A DNA stretch of 44,318 nucleotides, from contig CANGOX010000017.1 in the NCBI GenBank assembly GCA_947455605.1, forward strand, positions 1-44,318, given 5' to 3'. The translations under genes and the position numbers were made by a program. This document shows positions 35,926 through 44,150 of this stretch, in pieces. This stretch comes from Chitinophagaceae bacterium (GTDB lineage: Bacteria; Bacteroidota; Bacteroidia; Chitinophagales; Chitinophagaceae). Each line of letters starts with the position of its first letter. Position 1 is the stretch's first letter. A model generated the notes under the pieces. That model was not told the DNA's origin and searched no databases. It saw nothing but the letters and a program-made list of their open reading frames with translations.

Positions 35926-37041
35926 CTAGTTATTCAACATCAAAGGCATCACCAGCATCAGAAGATCTTCGCCTTCTGCCTGTTCGGTGGGCTTGATCAG
36001 TCCGGCCTTGGTAGGTGTAGACAACTCCAGACGTACATCTTCTGTATCGGCAGCATTCAGCATTTCAATCAGAAATTTGGCGTTGAAAGCGATCTGCAGG
36101 TCCTCGCCATCATACTGGCAGTTCATGCGTTCATTACCTTCAAAACTGAAGTCAACATCCTGTGCTGCCATCTGTAATTCGCTTCCGGTAATATTCAAGG
36201 CTACCTGGTTGGTGCTCTTGTTACTGAACACGTTCACTCTACGCAATGCATTCTGGAAATCGGCTTTGTTTACGATCAGGCGATAAGGGTTGTCTGCTGG
36301 GATCACCACTTTATAATCCGGGAAACGTGCATCGATCAAACGACAGATCATCTGTGTAGAACCGTGGTTCACAAACAGGTGATTGCTGTTATAACTGATG
36401 GTCAGTTCATCATCATTATCAGGCAATGCATTCTTTAACAGGTTCAACGGTTTTTTAGGAACGATGAAAGACTCTGTTTTGGCACCCTTGGTATCGGTTC
36501 TTTTATAACGAACCAGGCGATGTGCATCGGTGGCTACAAACTGAACACTGTCTTTGGTGAGTTCGAAGAATACACCCGTCATAGCCGGGCGTAGATCATC
36601 ATTACTAACTGCAAACAAGGTTTTGTTGATAGCCGTAAGCAATGCGCTGCTGCTCATGGTAAAACCGGTGGTATCATCAGCAGCAGGTTCTTTCGGAAAA
36701 TTATCCGGGTTCTCGCCCATTACTTTGTACTTACCGTTATCGCTGGTAATTTCTACTGCGAAGCTTTTATCAATATTGAAAGTGAGCGGCTGGTCGGCAA
36801 TATTTTTCAGCGAATCGAGCAATATTTTGGCCGGAATACACACTTTGCCATTGGTCTTGCTTTCCACATCCATTTGCACCCGCATTACGGTTTCGAGGTC
36901 GGTGGCAACTACATTGAGCTTTTTGTCCTGTATCTCAAATAAAAAGTCCTCCAGTATCGGTAATACCGTATTGGCATTGATCACACCGCTGATCTGCTGC
37001 AGGTGTTTTAAGAGTGAAGAAGACGAAACAATAAATTTCAT
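35926..37041 (-). CDS. dnaN: DNA polymerase III beta subunit (sliding clamp)
   Basis: The 371-residue processivity clamp of the replicative polymerase. It shows the three-domain repeat with the typical start MKFIVSSSSLLKHLQQISGVI, PILEDFLFEI, the mid motif TDAHRLVRY, and the C-terminal end with LLMLVMPLML, corresponding to the usual 'MPMRL'-type tail. I chose the ATG at 37041; the longer frame begins only with TTG (37065). A promoter-like sequence lies just upstream. The gene is isolated from dnaA, as is common in Bacteroidota. Confidence 0.97.
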   Translation of the reverse strand: MKFIVSSSSLLKHLQQISGVINANTVLPILEDFLFEIQDKKLNVVATDLETVMRVQMDVESKTNGKVCIPAKILLDSLKNIADQPLTFNIDKSFAVEITSDNGKYKVMGENPDNFPKEPAADDTTGFTMSSSALLTAINKTLFAVSNDDLRPAMTGVFFELTKDSVQFVATDAHRLVRYKRTDTKGAKTESFIVPKKPLNLLKNALPDNDDELTISYNSNHLFVNHGSTQMICRLIDARFPDYKVVIPADNPYRLIVNKADFQNALRRVNVFSNKSTNQVALNITGSELQMAAQDVDFSFEGNERMNCQYDGEDLQIAFNAKFLIEMLNAADTEDVRLELSTPTKAGLIKPTEQAEGEDLLMLVMPLMLNN

Positions 37042-37062
37042 TCTGCAGAATTTAGGTTGCAA

Positions 37063-37094
37063 CAAACCTACTGTAAAATGTTAATATCCCGAAA
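37063..37094 (-). promoter_or_regulatory. Candidate dnaN promoter (Bacteroidota type)
   Basis: On the minus strand TAGGTTTG (37063-37070) matches the Bacteroidota -7 element TAnnTTTG, and TTTC (37091-37094), close to the -33 TTTG, lies 20 bases upstream. The -7 element is about 21 bases before the dnaN ATG, giving a short leader. This is a pattern match only. Confidence 0.45.
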
Positions 37095-37152
37095 GAGAAT
37101 TCAGGGAGACTGCTGTTAAAAAGGGGAATGTGAATGAGTTGTGGATTGGAAT

Positions 37153-37557
37153 TTAGAGGTTACTCATCAATTCCTTGTACGTGTCGCGGTTAACCGGTTT
37201 TACGATGTAATCTGAAACCAGCTTGTATTGTCTGGATTTCCGCATATCGTTATCATCTATGGAAGAGCTTACCACATATACCACGATCGGTTTGGGTAAG
37301 GTTTTGTGAACCGATTTATATTCTTCCAGAAACTCCCAGCCATTCATTACCGGCATGTTGATATCCAGAAAAATAACATCCGGAAGGGTTTCCGGCTGTA
37401 TATTTTGTTCATCCTTAAAATAGTTGATCGCTTCTTTGCCGTTATAGAACGATTTGATCTCCCCCGCCAGCCCGGTAGATTCCAGGATCTTGCGCGCAGT
37501 AAACTGGTAGATATTATCATCATCTATCAGGCAAACCTTATGTTTGGCAACTGGCAT
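37153..37557 (-). CDS. Single-domain response regulator
   Basis: A 134-residue receiver-only protein with the acidic triad (D12-D14), phospho-acceptor D65 (VIFLDINMPVMNGWEF), SSS at about 98-100 and K near the C-terminus (YIVKPV). No output domain. It resembles the Bacteroidota receivers that follow PAS kinases. No kinase is adjacent here, so its partner is unknown. It stands alone between dnaN and the divergent recX operon. Confidence 0.92.
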   Translation of the reverse strand: MPVAKHKVCLIDDDNIYQFTARKILESTGLAGEIKSFYNGKEAINYFKDEQNIQPETLPDVIFLDINMPVMNGWEFLEEYKSVHKTLPKPIVVYVVSSSIDDNDMRKSRQYKLVSDYIVKPVNRDTYKELMSNL

Positions 37558-37650
37558 GGGTAGTTAAAGATTATGTTACTTTGGGGATTGCCGAAGCAGA
37601 CCATCCCGATTCAAATATAACATTAAAAATAACCTGTAAATACGCACCCC

Positions 37651-38130
37651 TTGATAAACGGTGAAACCCCCGACTCGGCCTGGCCCAAAATCAAACACTT
37701 CTGCGGCTATCGCGAGAGATGCCACTATGAAGTGCGGGAAAAGCTGTTTGGTATGAAATTGGCTAAAAAAGATGTAGACACCCTGCTGTCAAGGCTTATA
37801 GAGGAAGGATATTTAAATGAAGAGCGTTTTGCCATTCAATTTGCCGGGGGCCATTTTAGGCAAAAAAAATGGGGAAAGGTGAAGATCGTATATGAATTAA
37901 GACAGAAAAGGGTAAGCGAAGCCATCATTAAAAAAGCGTTAAAAGAGTTGCAGGGTGAGGATTATAGCGGAGTATTGAAGAAGCTGGCCGAGGCCAAATG
38001 GAAAAGCCTGAAATCTGAACAATACCTGAACCGGCAGGCCAAAACAATCGCCTACCTTGCCCGGAAGGGTTATGAAATGCCGATGATCACTGAAATGATC
38101 AGAAAGATCAGATCCGGAGCATTGGAATGA
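37651..38130 (+). CDS. recX: Regulatory protein RecX
   Basis: A 159-residue all-helical RecX protein, which limits RecA filament growth. It shows the family pattern CGYRERCHYEVREKLF, LIEEGYLNEERFA, and the following FRQKKWGKVKIVYEL and three-helix repeats. There is no ATG ahead of the conserved start, so translation probably begins at the TTG at 37651; a stop lies 18 bp upstream in frame. Its stop codon overlaps the start of the LpxR-like gene (ATGA at 38127-38130), so the two are translationally coupled, an odd pairing of DNA repair and envelope functions. Confidence 0.93.
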   Translation: MINGETPDSAWPKIKHFCGYRERCHYEVREKLFGMKLAKKDVDTLLSRLIEEGYLNEERFAIQFAGGHFRQKKWGKVKIVYELRQKRVSEAIIKKALKELQGEDYSGVLKKLAEAKWKSLKSEQYLNRQAKTIAYLARKGYEMPMITEMIRKIRSGALE

Positions 38131-39098
38131 ACGTTAATATTAGCACGATGTTGAAAAGATGGCTCATATATGCAGGAGGGTTTTGCCTATTGGGAATAAC
38201 GGTAAATGCCCAGGATAAACACCCGGATGTTTTTGGAAAAGAACTCTCTTTTACTACCGAGAACGATGCCTATCTGTTTCAGAAAAAGGATGCTTATTAT
38301 ACCAATGGCCTGTTTTTTTCTCTCTCAAAAGCCGGGGAGAAGAAAGGAGATAAAATGATCAGGACCTACCAGTTAGGGCAAATGATCTATACCCCGCTAT
38401 CCAAAAAAGCAGCTACCAACGCCGATATTGACAGGCCCTATTGCGGACTGTTGTATATGAAATATTCAGAAACGCGGTTTCATAAGAACGGATCGTTATT
38501 CCAATACAGCGGAATGCTTAGTGAACTGGGCCCCTCTTCAGGCGGGGAAGGCCTGCAAAACGGGTATCACAGATTACTGGGGTATACCCGTTTTAGCGGT
38601 TGGCAATACCAGGTAAGGAATGCGGTTGGATTAGACCTTGGGGCATCCTACGCGCAATCGATTTTGGAAGACAGCGGCTGGATAAAACTGGTTCCGCGTG
38701 TTCATGCGAACCTGGGCACGGTGTACACCCATGCGGGGCTTGGGCTCTATACGGTTATCGGCCATTTTGAAAAGAACAGTTATAGTGAATTGTGGGGTGC
38801 GAGAGCGGCAACCGTTTCCGAAAATGTAAAAAGAAAGTACGAGTTGTTTGTATACTGGTATCCTCAGGTGCTGTACCAGGTATATAATGGTACAGTTGAA
38901 GGCGGCATGTTAAGTAAAGGAAGCGGTGCTGTTTTAGGCATTTCCGAAAAATGGATGTTTCAGCAAACCATTGGCTTATGTTATGCAGCAGGCCGATGGT
39001 CTACCCGAGCCGCATGGGTATACCAGACCCGGGAAGCGGTTAACCAGCTCCGCTACCAGCAATATGGATCCTTTTCACTGAGTTACCGATTGCATTAA
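38127..39098 (+). CDS. Lipid A deacylase LpxR family outer-membrane protein
   Basis: A 323-residue outer-membrane barrel of the LpxR/DUF2219 family, which removes acyl chains from lipid A. After the signal peptide (LKRWLIYAGGFCLLGITVNAQ), the motifs TENDAYLF...YYTNGLFFSLS, IDRPYCGLLY and LGPSSGGEGLQNGYHRLLG are seen. The N/D, serine and histidine residues expected for the active site are present in these blocks. The C-terminus ends with alternating aromatic strands. It overlaps recX by 4 bp. The family link is confident, the exact acyl position removed is not. Confidence 0.87.
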   Translation: MNVNISTMLKRWLIYAGGFCLLGITVNAQDKHPDVFGKELSFTTENDAYLFQKKDAYYTNGLFFSLSKAGEKKGDKMIRTYQLGQMIYTPLSKKAATNADIDRPYCGLLYMKYSETRFHKNGSLFQYSGMLSELGPSSGGEGLQNGYHRLLGYTRFSGWQYQVRNAVGLDLGASYAQSILEDSGWIKLVPRVHANLGTVYTHAGLGLYTVIGHFEKNSYSELWGARAATVSENVKRKYELFVYWYPQVLYQVYNGTVEGGMLSKGSGAVLGISEKWMFQQTIGLCYAAGRWSTRAAWVYQTREAVNQLRYQQYGSFSLSYRLH

Positions 39099-39124
39099 CT
39101 TGCAATAGATTTTAATCATCCTTC

Positions 39125-39925
39125 ATGCAAACACTCAGTTTTACTTTACTGCAATCCCAATTGTATTGGGAAGACAAAGCCGCCAACCTTGCCATGTTCG
39201 AAAAAAAGATCTTGGGCATACAGGAGCGAACAGAAATAGTGGTGTTACCCGAAATGTTCTCTACAGGGTTTAGTATGCGGCCAAAAACGCTTGCCGAAGA
39301 GATGAGCGGAGAAACCGTAAGCTGGATGAAGCGGGTGGCAGCTACCAAAAAAATTATTTTAACCGGAAGTGTGATCATCAAAGAAGAAGGACATTTCTAT
39401 AACCGCCTGCTCTGGGTTTTGCCGGATGGCAATCTGGGTTATTACGATAAACGCCATCGTTTTGCTTTTGCGGGTGAAGATCAGGAATATACAGCCGGTC
39501 ATAAAAGGCTGATCGCACAGGTAAAAGGCTGGAAGATCAACCTGCAGGTTTGTTATGATCTCCGGTTTCCTGTTTGGGCCAGACAGGAAAGCAAAGAAAC
39601 GCCTGAGTATGATGTATTACTTTATGTAGCCAACTGGCCCGAGCGCAGATCGCATCCGTGGAGATCTTTGTTAACAGCAAGGGCTATAGAAAATCAATCT
39701 TATGTAATTGGTGTGAACAGAGTGGGTGAGGATGGTAATGGGATCTATCATAGTGGCGACAGTATGGTTGTGGATGCATTGGGTAATACACTGTATCATA
39801 AGAAAGATGAAGAAGACATACATACGATCGTACTGCATAAAGAACCGCTGATGGAAGTAAGGGAACGATTCCCTTTCTGGAAAGATGCGGATAATTTTAA
39901 AATCGTATCCAACGATGGCGAGTAA
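39125..39925 (+). CDS. Nitrilase family omega-amidase (YafV-like)
   Basis: A 266-residue carbon-nitrogen hydrolase with the E-K-C triad at E43 (VLPEMFSTGFSM), K109 (YYDKRHRF) and C143 (LQVCYDLRFPVW). The sequence pattern around the cysteine matches omega-amidases, which hydrolyse alpha-ketoglutaramate and alpha-ketosuccinamate in glutamine and asparagine transamination and metabolite repair. The end overlaps the start of nagA by 11 bp in another frame. Cytoplasmic, no signal peptide. Confidence 0.9.
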   Translation: MQTLSFTLLQSQLYWEDKAANLAMFEKKILGIQERTEIVVLPEMFSTGFSMRPKTLAEEMSGETVSWMKRVAATKKIILTGSVIIKEEGHFYNRLLWVLPDGNLGYYDKRHRFAFAGEDQEYTAGHKRLIAQVKGWKINLQVCYDLRFPVWARQESKETPEYDVLLYVANWPERRSHPWRSLLTARAIENQSYVIGVNRVGEDGNGIYHSGDSMVVDALGNTLYHKKDEEDIHTIVLHKEPLMEVRERFPFWKDADNFKIVSNDGE

Positions 39926-41021
39926 AGAAACAAAAGTTTATCAGGCCGGTCATTTATTTACAGGAACAGAATGGCTGAAAGAACAGGCGATTGTTGTTTG
40001 CAATGGAAAGATCTTAGAAGTGTTGCCGGTTAAAGAATGTTCTGTAAAACCGGTTTCAACACATGCGAAGATTGCCCCGGCTTTTATGGATATCCAGATC
40101 TATGGAGCATATGGAAAATTACTGTCGGTATACCCAGAAGCAGACGCCCTGCATAAATTATATCAATATTGTTCAGAAGGTGGCGCCTCACATTTTCAAC
40201 CCACGGTTGCCACAAACAGTTATGAAGTTTTTTATCGTGCCATTGATGCAGTGAATGTATACCGGAAAGAAGGTGGCAAAGGTTGTATCGGATTACATAT
40301 TGAAGGGCCCTGGATCAATACCCTAAAAAGAGGCGCACATCTGGATACGTTCATTCATTCTCCTTCCCTTGAGCAAGCAAAAGCGTTATTGGAATATGGT
40401 AACGGCGTGATCACCATGATCACTCTTGCGCCGGAAGTTTGCCGTAAAGAAGTAATCGATCTGATCAAATCATATGGTGTGGTGATCTCTGCCGGGCATA
40501 GCAATGCCAGTTACGAAGAAGCCATGGATGCTTTTGATTCAGGTATACCCGCAGCCACACATTTATACAATGCGATGAGCCCCCTGCAACACCGTGCACC
40601 TGGAATGGTGGGTGCAATTTTTAATCACCCCAAGGTAATGGCGAGCATTGTGCCTGATGGATTTCATGTTGATTTTGCTGCAATCAAAATTGCGAAACAA
40701 CAAATGGGTGAAAGATTGTTTGTGATCACCGATGCGGTTACTGAAACCACAGAAGGTCCTTATCCCCATCATTTAAAAGAAGACCGCTATGAATCGAATG
40801 GTACACTGAGCGGCTCTGCCTTAACCATGGGAAAGAGTTTACAAAACCTGATTCACAAAGTGGGTATTGATGTGTCGGAAGCTTTGCGGATGGTGAGTTT
40901 ATATCCTGCACAGGTAATGGGCAAAGACCGTACGATGGGTAAAATTGAAAAAGGATTTAATGCCAACCTGGTATTGCTGAATGATTTGTTCGAAATAGAG
41001 GGAATCGTGGTTGCTGATTAA
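39915..41021 (+). CDS. nagA: N-acetylglucosamine-6-phosphate deacetylase
   Basis: A 368-residue amidohydrolase that removes acetate from GlcNAc-6-phosphate on the way into glycolysis or peptidoglycan. Motifs: PAFMDIQIYGAYG after the first strands, GLHIEGPWINTLKRGAH (metal ligand E and substrate H), SAGHSNASYEEAM, ATHLYNAMSPLQHR, VPDGFHV and TDAVTET with the catalytic D. The start is the ATG at 39915 (MASKETKV), which overlaps the omega-amidase stop. It would complete use of chitin fragments released by the GH18 enzyme. The stop overlaps the convergent barrel gene by 4 bp. Confidence 0.95.
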   Translation: MASKETKVYQAGHLFTGTEWLKEQAIVVCNGKILEVLPVKECSVKPVSTHAKIAPAFMDIQIYGAYGKLLSVYPEADALHKLYQYCSEGGASHFQPTVATNSYEVFYRAIDAVNVYRKEGGKGCIGLHIEGPWINTLKRGAHLDTFIHSPSLEQAKALLEYGNGVITMITLAPEVCRKEVIDLIKSYGVVISAGHSNASYEEAMDAFDSGIPAATHLYNAMSPLQHRAPGMVGAIFNHPKVMASIVPDGFHVDFAAIKIAKQQMGERLFVITDAVTETTEGPYPHHLKEDRYESNGTLSGSALTMGKSLQNLIHKVGIDVSEALRMVSLYPAQVMGKDRTMGKIEKGFNANLVLLNDLFEIEGIVVAD

Positions 41022-41746
41022 TTAGTAGGCGCTAATTTTTTATTCTTGCCTTTCAGATCGGAGAAGATCTTATCTATAAAGACGGCACTTCCGATACTCC
41101 AGTACCACCCGTCATAATTATATTTCAGATCACTGTTGAATACTGCTTTGCGCAGGCCCAGCATTCCGTTCAAACCTATATAAGTAAGAAAGTGCAGTCC
41201 CTTCATATCAGGTATGATAAAGTTTACAGAATAACCCATTCCCGCAGGAACGAAATCCTGTTTTTCTGTTTTGGTTAAAAAACGACCGCGGATCTTATTG
41301 GATGAATCGAGTTCTGCTTTTCCATAACCCAATTCAAATACCATACTCATCTCCCATCTTTTTCTTCTGAATAAAAAAGGTTCATAATAGATAGTGCCGA
41401 AATAGAGGCTTTTTGTTAACTGGTTAATCGGCACTCCTGTTGCATCCAGCTTTACGCCCGATGATTCCTGTTTTAGAAAGTAACCGCCAATACCCACTTT
41501 ATAAGTATCATTTACCAAAGCACCAATCCGATAACCCCAGATATTAACACCTCCATTACCAATAAATGAAAAACGCTGATCAAAATCGCCGGCAGGTTTG
41601 AGGGAAACATGTTTCTTTTTTGGGAGAGAATCTTTTTTTACAGCAACGATTGAATCTGATACCTGTTGTGAATATCCATGGCACAATACCATCATCGCCA
41701 TAAGGCTGAGCAGGAATGCGGATATTTTATATACGGGTCTTTGCAT
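41018..41746 (-). CDS. Outer-membrane beta-barrel protein, unknown function
   Basis: A 242-residue exported protein with a signal peptide (YKISAFLLSLMAMMVLCHGYSQ) and a series of alternating strands rich in Y, F and G (GGVNIWGYRIGALV, KVGIGGYFL, SLYFGTIYYEPFLF, MVFELGYGKAEL) typical of an 8- to 10-stranded barrel. I do not recognise a specific family. The longer frame starts at TTG, so the ATG at 41746 is preferred. It converges with nagA and overlaps its stop by 4 bp. Confidence 0.75.
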   Translation of the reverse strand: MQRPVYKISAFLLSLMAMMVLCHGYSQQVSDSIVAVKKDSLPKKKHVSLKPAGDFDQRFSFIGNGGVNIWGYRIGALVNDTYKVGIGGYFLKQESSGVKLDATGVPINQLTKSLYFGTIYYEPFLFRRKRWEMSMVFELGYGKAELDSSNKIRGRFLTKTEKQDFVPAGMGYSVNFIIPDMKGLHFLTYIGLNGMLGLRKAVFNSDLKYNYDGWYWSIGSAVFIDKIFSDLKGKNKKLAPTN

Positions 41747-41876
41747 AAACAGATAACGCAAAATAGTTGTTCCGGGTTTCTTAGCCGGGTTGGATAGGTG
41801 GATGGTCTTTAAAAAAGGGTCAGTTACGATATATGAGTCTTAAACGAAGTTTTTTGCTGTATCGTATCAGTCAAAA

Positions 41877-42908
41877 TTATTTTTGAAAAGCATTCCAGCC
41901 CTGAGCGGTAATATTAAAGGTGTTACCCCCTTTTGAATGGAACTTACAGCCTTCTTCTATATCTGTCATATAGCCAATTACGCTGATCTCTTCGTTTAAA
42001 ATGATCTTGTCATGATCTTCCTGTTTCAGGGTAAAGATCAATTCATAGTCTTCACCACCGTTGAGCGCACATACCGTTGGGTCGAGACCGAATTTATAAG
42101 CGGCCTGGCGGCTCTCGTCAGAGATCGGAATTTTTTCTTCATAGATCACGCAACCCAGACTGCTTTGTTTACAAATATGCAATACCTCGCTGCTGATGCC
42201 GTCGCTCACATCCATCATGGAAGTGGGCACGATCTCGCTCTGCTCAAAGAATTCAATGATATCTTTTCTGGCTTCAGGTTTTAATAAACGGCCTACGATA
42301 TAGCTTTCATTTTCCAGATCGGGCTGGATATTGGAATTTTCAAGATAGATCTTCTTCTCTCTTTCCATAATGGTTAATCCCAGAAAGGCACCACCCAGAT
42401 CACCACTCACACAGATCAGATCTCCCTTTTGTGCCGTGCTGCGTTTTACAAATTTATCAGGCGCTACTTCCCCAATGGCGGTAACTGAAATAATAAACCC
42501 TTTATTGGAAGTGGAGGTATCACCACCCACCAGATCAACCCCATGTTTTTCGCAGGCAAGAAATACACCTTCATAAAACTCATTCAAAGCTTCCAGACTG
42601 ATACGGTTACTGATACCAATGCTCATGGTTACCTGCGTAGGCATCGCATTCATGGCATAGATATCGCTCAGGTTTACGATCACGGCTTTATAACCGAGAT
42701 GTTTGAGCGGCGTATACATCAGATCAAAATGAATACCCTCCAGTAACAGATCGGTTGTAACCACGGTCTGTTTACCAAAATGATCTATCACGGCTGCATC
42801 ATCACCCACACCTAATACAGTGGAAGCATTATGTATCTCAAAATTTTTGGTCAGATGATCGATCAATCCAAATTCACCCAGTTCTGCTATTTCAGTTCTG
42901 TTTTCCAT
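41877..42908 (-). CDS. thiL: Thiamine-monophosphate kinase
   Basis: A 343-residue ThiL: it phosphorylates thiamine monophosphate to the diphosphate cofactor. Motifs: the metal-binding GVGDDAAV, TTDLLLEGIHFD, NLSDIYAMNAMP (the family's N-S/L-D-x-x-A-M), GGDTS, and the C-terminal DVSDGISSE and LNGGEDYEL. Length is a little above the usual 320-340. The start lies 2-15 bp from the left arm of inverted-repeat element B, so that element abuts its promoter region. No TPP riboswitch is visible ahead of it. Confidence 0.95.
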   Translation of the reverse strand: MENRTEIAELGEFGLIDHLTKNFEIHNASTVLGVGDDAAVIDHFGKQTVVTTDLLLEGIHFDLMYTPLKHLGYKAVIVNLSDIYAMNAMPTQVTMSIGISNRISLEALNEFYEGVFLACEKHGVDLVGGDTSTSNKGFIISVTAIGEVAPDKFVKRSTAQKGDLICVSGDLGGAFLGLTIMEREKKIYLENSNIQPDLENESYIVGRLLKPEARKDIIEFFEQSEIVPTSMMDVSDGISSEVLHICKQSSLGCVIYEEKIPISDESRQAAYKFGLDPTVCALNGGEDYELIFTLKQEDHDKIILNEEISVIGYMTDIEEGCKFHSKGGNTFNITAQGWNAFQK

Positions 42909-42914
42909 AATAAA

Positions 42915-43346
42915 GTACGAATTACGAGGTACGAAGTACGAACTATTTTTTTTGTTGACTACTCTTTCCTCTCGCTGTTGTAATAGAAGCTACTATTATT
43001 TTTAAAATCTCTGTTCCCTCATTGATAAGCGGTTCGATAATTTGCTTTTGATCAATATTCAATTCAACCAGAAGTTCCAAAAAGTAAATACTTTCATCTG
43101 CCTCTTCTTCAACAATTTTTAGCTTATTGATAAAATCGGCATCAGATTTGGCTCGTCTAGCGGCTCTGTAATTTGCACCTACCGATGCTGAGCTCCTGAT
43201 AATCTGTCTGAAGTGTTCCCTGTTTACAGAATTATTTGGCAAATCACCAACCAGTTTGCTGACCGAAACAGCAAACAAAAAGGTTCGTTGCTTTAAATCC
43301 TGAAAAGCCATATTAAAAGTGATTGTTTCGTACTTCGTACCTCGTA
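42915..43346. repeat. Inverted-repeat-bounded element B
   Basis: TACGAGGTACGAAGTACGAA at 42923-42942 pairs perfectly over 20 bp with 43327-43346, and related GTACGAAT words extend the left arm outward to 42915. The arms enclose the intact four-helix-bundle gene, whose stop codon (42943-42945) abuts the left arm and whose start is 15 bp from the right arm. The element fits almost flush between thiL (start 42908) and suhB (stop 43359). The arm sequence is unrelated to element A, but the organisation is the same. Confidence 0.82.
42943..43311 (-). CDS. Four-helix-bundle protein (23S rRNA intervening-sequence family)
   Basis: A 122-residue helical protein with the family pattern: an N-terminal helix (LKQRTFLFAVSVSKLVGDLP), then HFRQIIRSSASVGANYRAARRAKSDADFINKLKIVEEEADESIYFLELL, and a final helix (GTEILKIIVASI). 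The family includes the protein encoded by 23S rRNA intervening sequences and the Avd-like proteins of retroelements. These are small pentameric helical bundles that bind nucleic acid. Here it is not in rRNA. It is enclosed by inverted repeats (element B). The frame is intact, unlike the copy at 33764. Confidence 0.92.
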   Translation of the reverse strand: MAFQDLKQRTFLFAVSVSKLVGDLPNNSVNREHFRQIIRSSASVGANYRAARRAKSDADFINKLKIVEEEADESIYFLELLVELNIDQKQIIEPLINEGTEILKIIVASITTARGKSSQQKK

Positions 43347-43358
43347 CTTCAAACTTCC

Positions 43359-44138
43359 TTAAAAATCTCCTCCATTCACAATCGCCACTAACTCATCATG
43401 TATCTTTCCGTTGGTTGCAATAATATGTGGTTGATAAGGAGAGTAACGATTGCCTTTAAAATCGGTTACCTTCCCACCGGCTTCTTCAACGATCAGGAAA
43501 CCTGCTGCGCTGTCCCATGCCTGTAGTTTGTGTTCATAGAAACCATCAAACCTACCTGCAGCTACCCAGCAGAGATCCATGGCGGCACTGCCCAGTCTTC
43601 TTACGGGAACCCCTTTACGGATCAGTTTTTCAAAAACCTGTAAGGGACCGTTGGGTGTATCCAGATAGGTATATGGAAAACCGGTTACCATACAGCTATG
43701 GATCACTTCTGTTTTCGCACTTACCTGGATCTTCTTATCATTTAAAGTGGCGCCAAAACCATGTTGGGCAAAGTAAAATTCATGTAAGAAGGGGTTATAT
43801 ACGGCACCCATCACCATCTCGCCATCTTTTTCAACACCAATACTTACACAACAGATGGGGATACCGTTGGCAAAATTCACGGTACCGTCGATAGGGTCGA
43901 TGATCCACTTATAGGTTGAGTCCATTACGATCTCACCGGTTTCTTCACTCAGGATAAAGTGACCCGGAAACTCTGCCTGTATCACTTCAAAAATGGCTTT
44001 TTCGGCGGCATGATCCGCTTCGGTAACCAGGTTATTGATCCCTTCTTTATTACTGATCTTGAATTCGCCGTGGAAAAACCGCGTCATTTCTGCTGCGCCG
44101 GCCTCTACGGCTTTCAGCAGGGTGTGTTTTAACATCAT
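43359..44138 (-). CDS. suhB: Inositol monophosphatase family protein
   Basis: A 259-residue metal-dependent sugar phosphatase (SuhB/IMPase). Metal-site motifs are visible in the usual order: TEADHAAEKAI, LSEETGE, DPIDGTVNFANG (WIIDPIDGT) and AWDSAAGFLIVEEAGG. It hydrolyses inositol phosphate or similar sugar phosphates, and SuhB homologues also act in ribosome biogenesis. I chose the ATG at 44138 (MMLKHTLL); an ATG one codon later is possible, and the longer frame begins with TTG. A tandem repeat array starts only 12 bp upstream. Confidence 0.93.
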   Translation of the reverse strand: MMLKHTLLKAVEAGAAEMTRFFHGEFKISNKEGINNLVTEADHAAEKAIFEVIQAEFPGHFILSEETGEIVMDSTYKWIIDPIDGTVNFANGIPICCVSIGVEKDGEMVMGAVYNPFLHEFYFAQHGFGATLNDKKIQVSAKTEVIHSCMVTGFPYTYLDTPNGPLQVFEKLIRKGVPVRRLGSAAMDLCWVAAGRFDGFYEHKLQAWDSAAGFLIVEEAGGKVTDFKGNRYSPYQPHIIATNGKIHDELVAIVNGGDF

Positions 44139-44150
44139 GGCGCAAAAATA

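Noticed and set aside
42909..42942. TPP riboswitch ahead of thiL
   Set aside because: There is no room for the aptamer, and the space is filled by the arm of element B.
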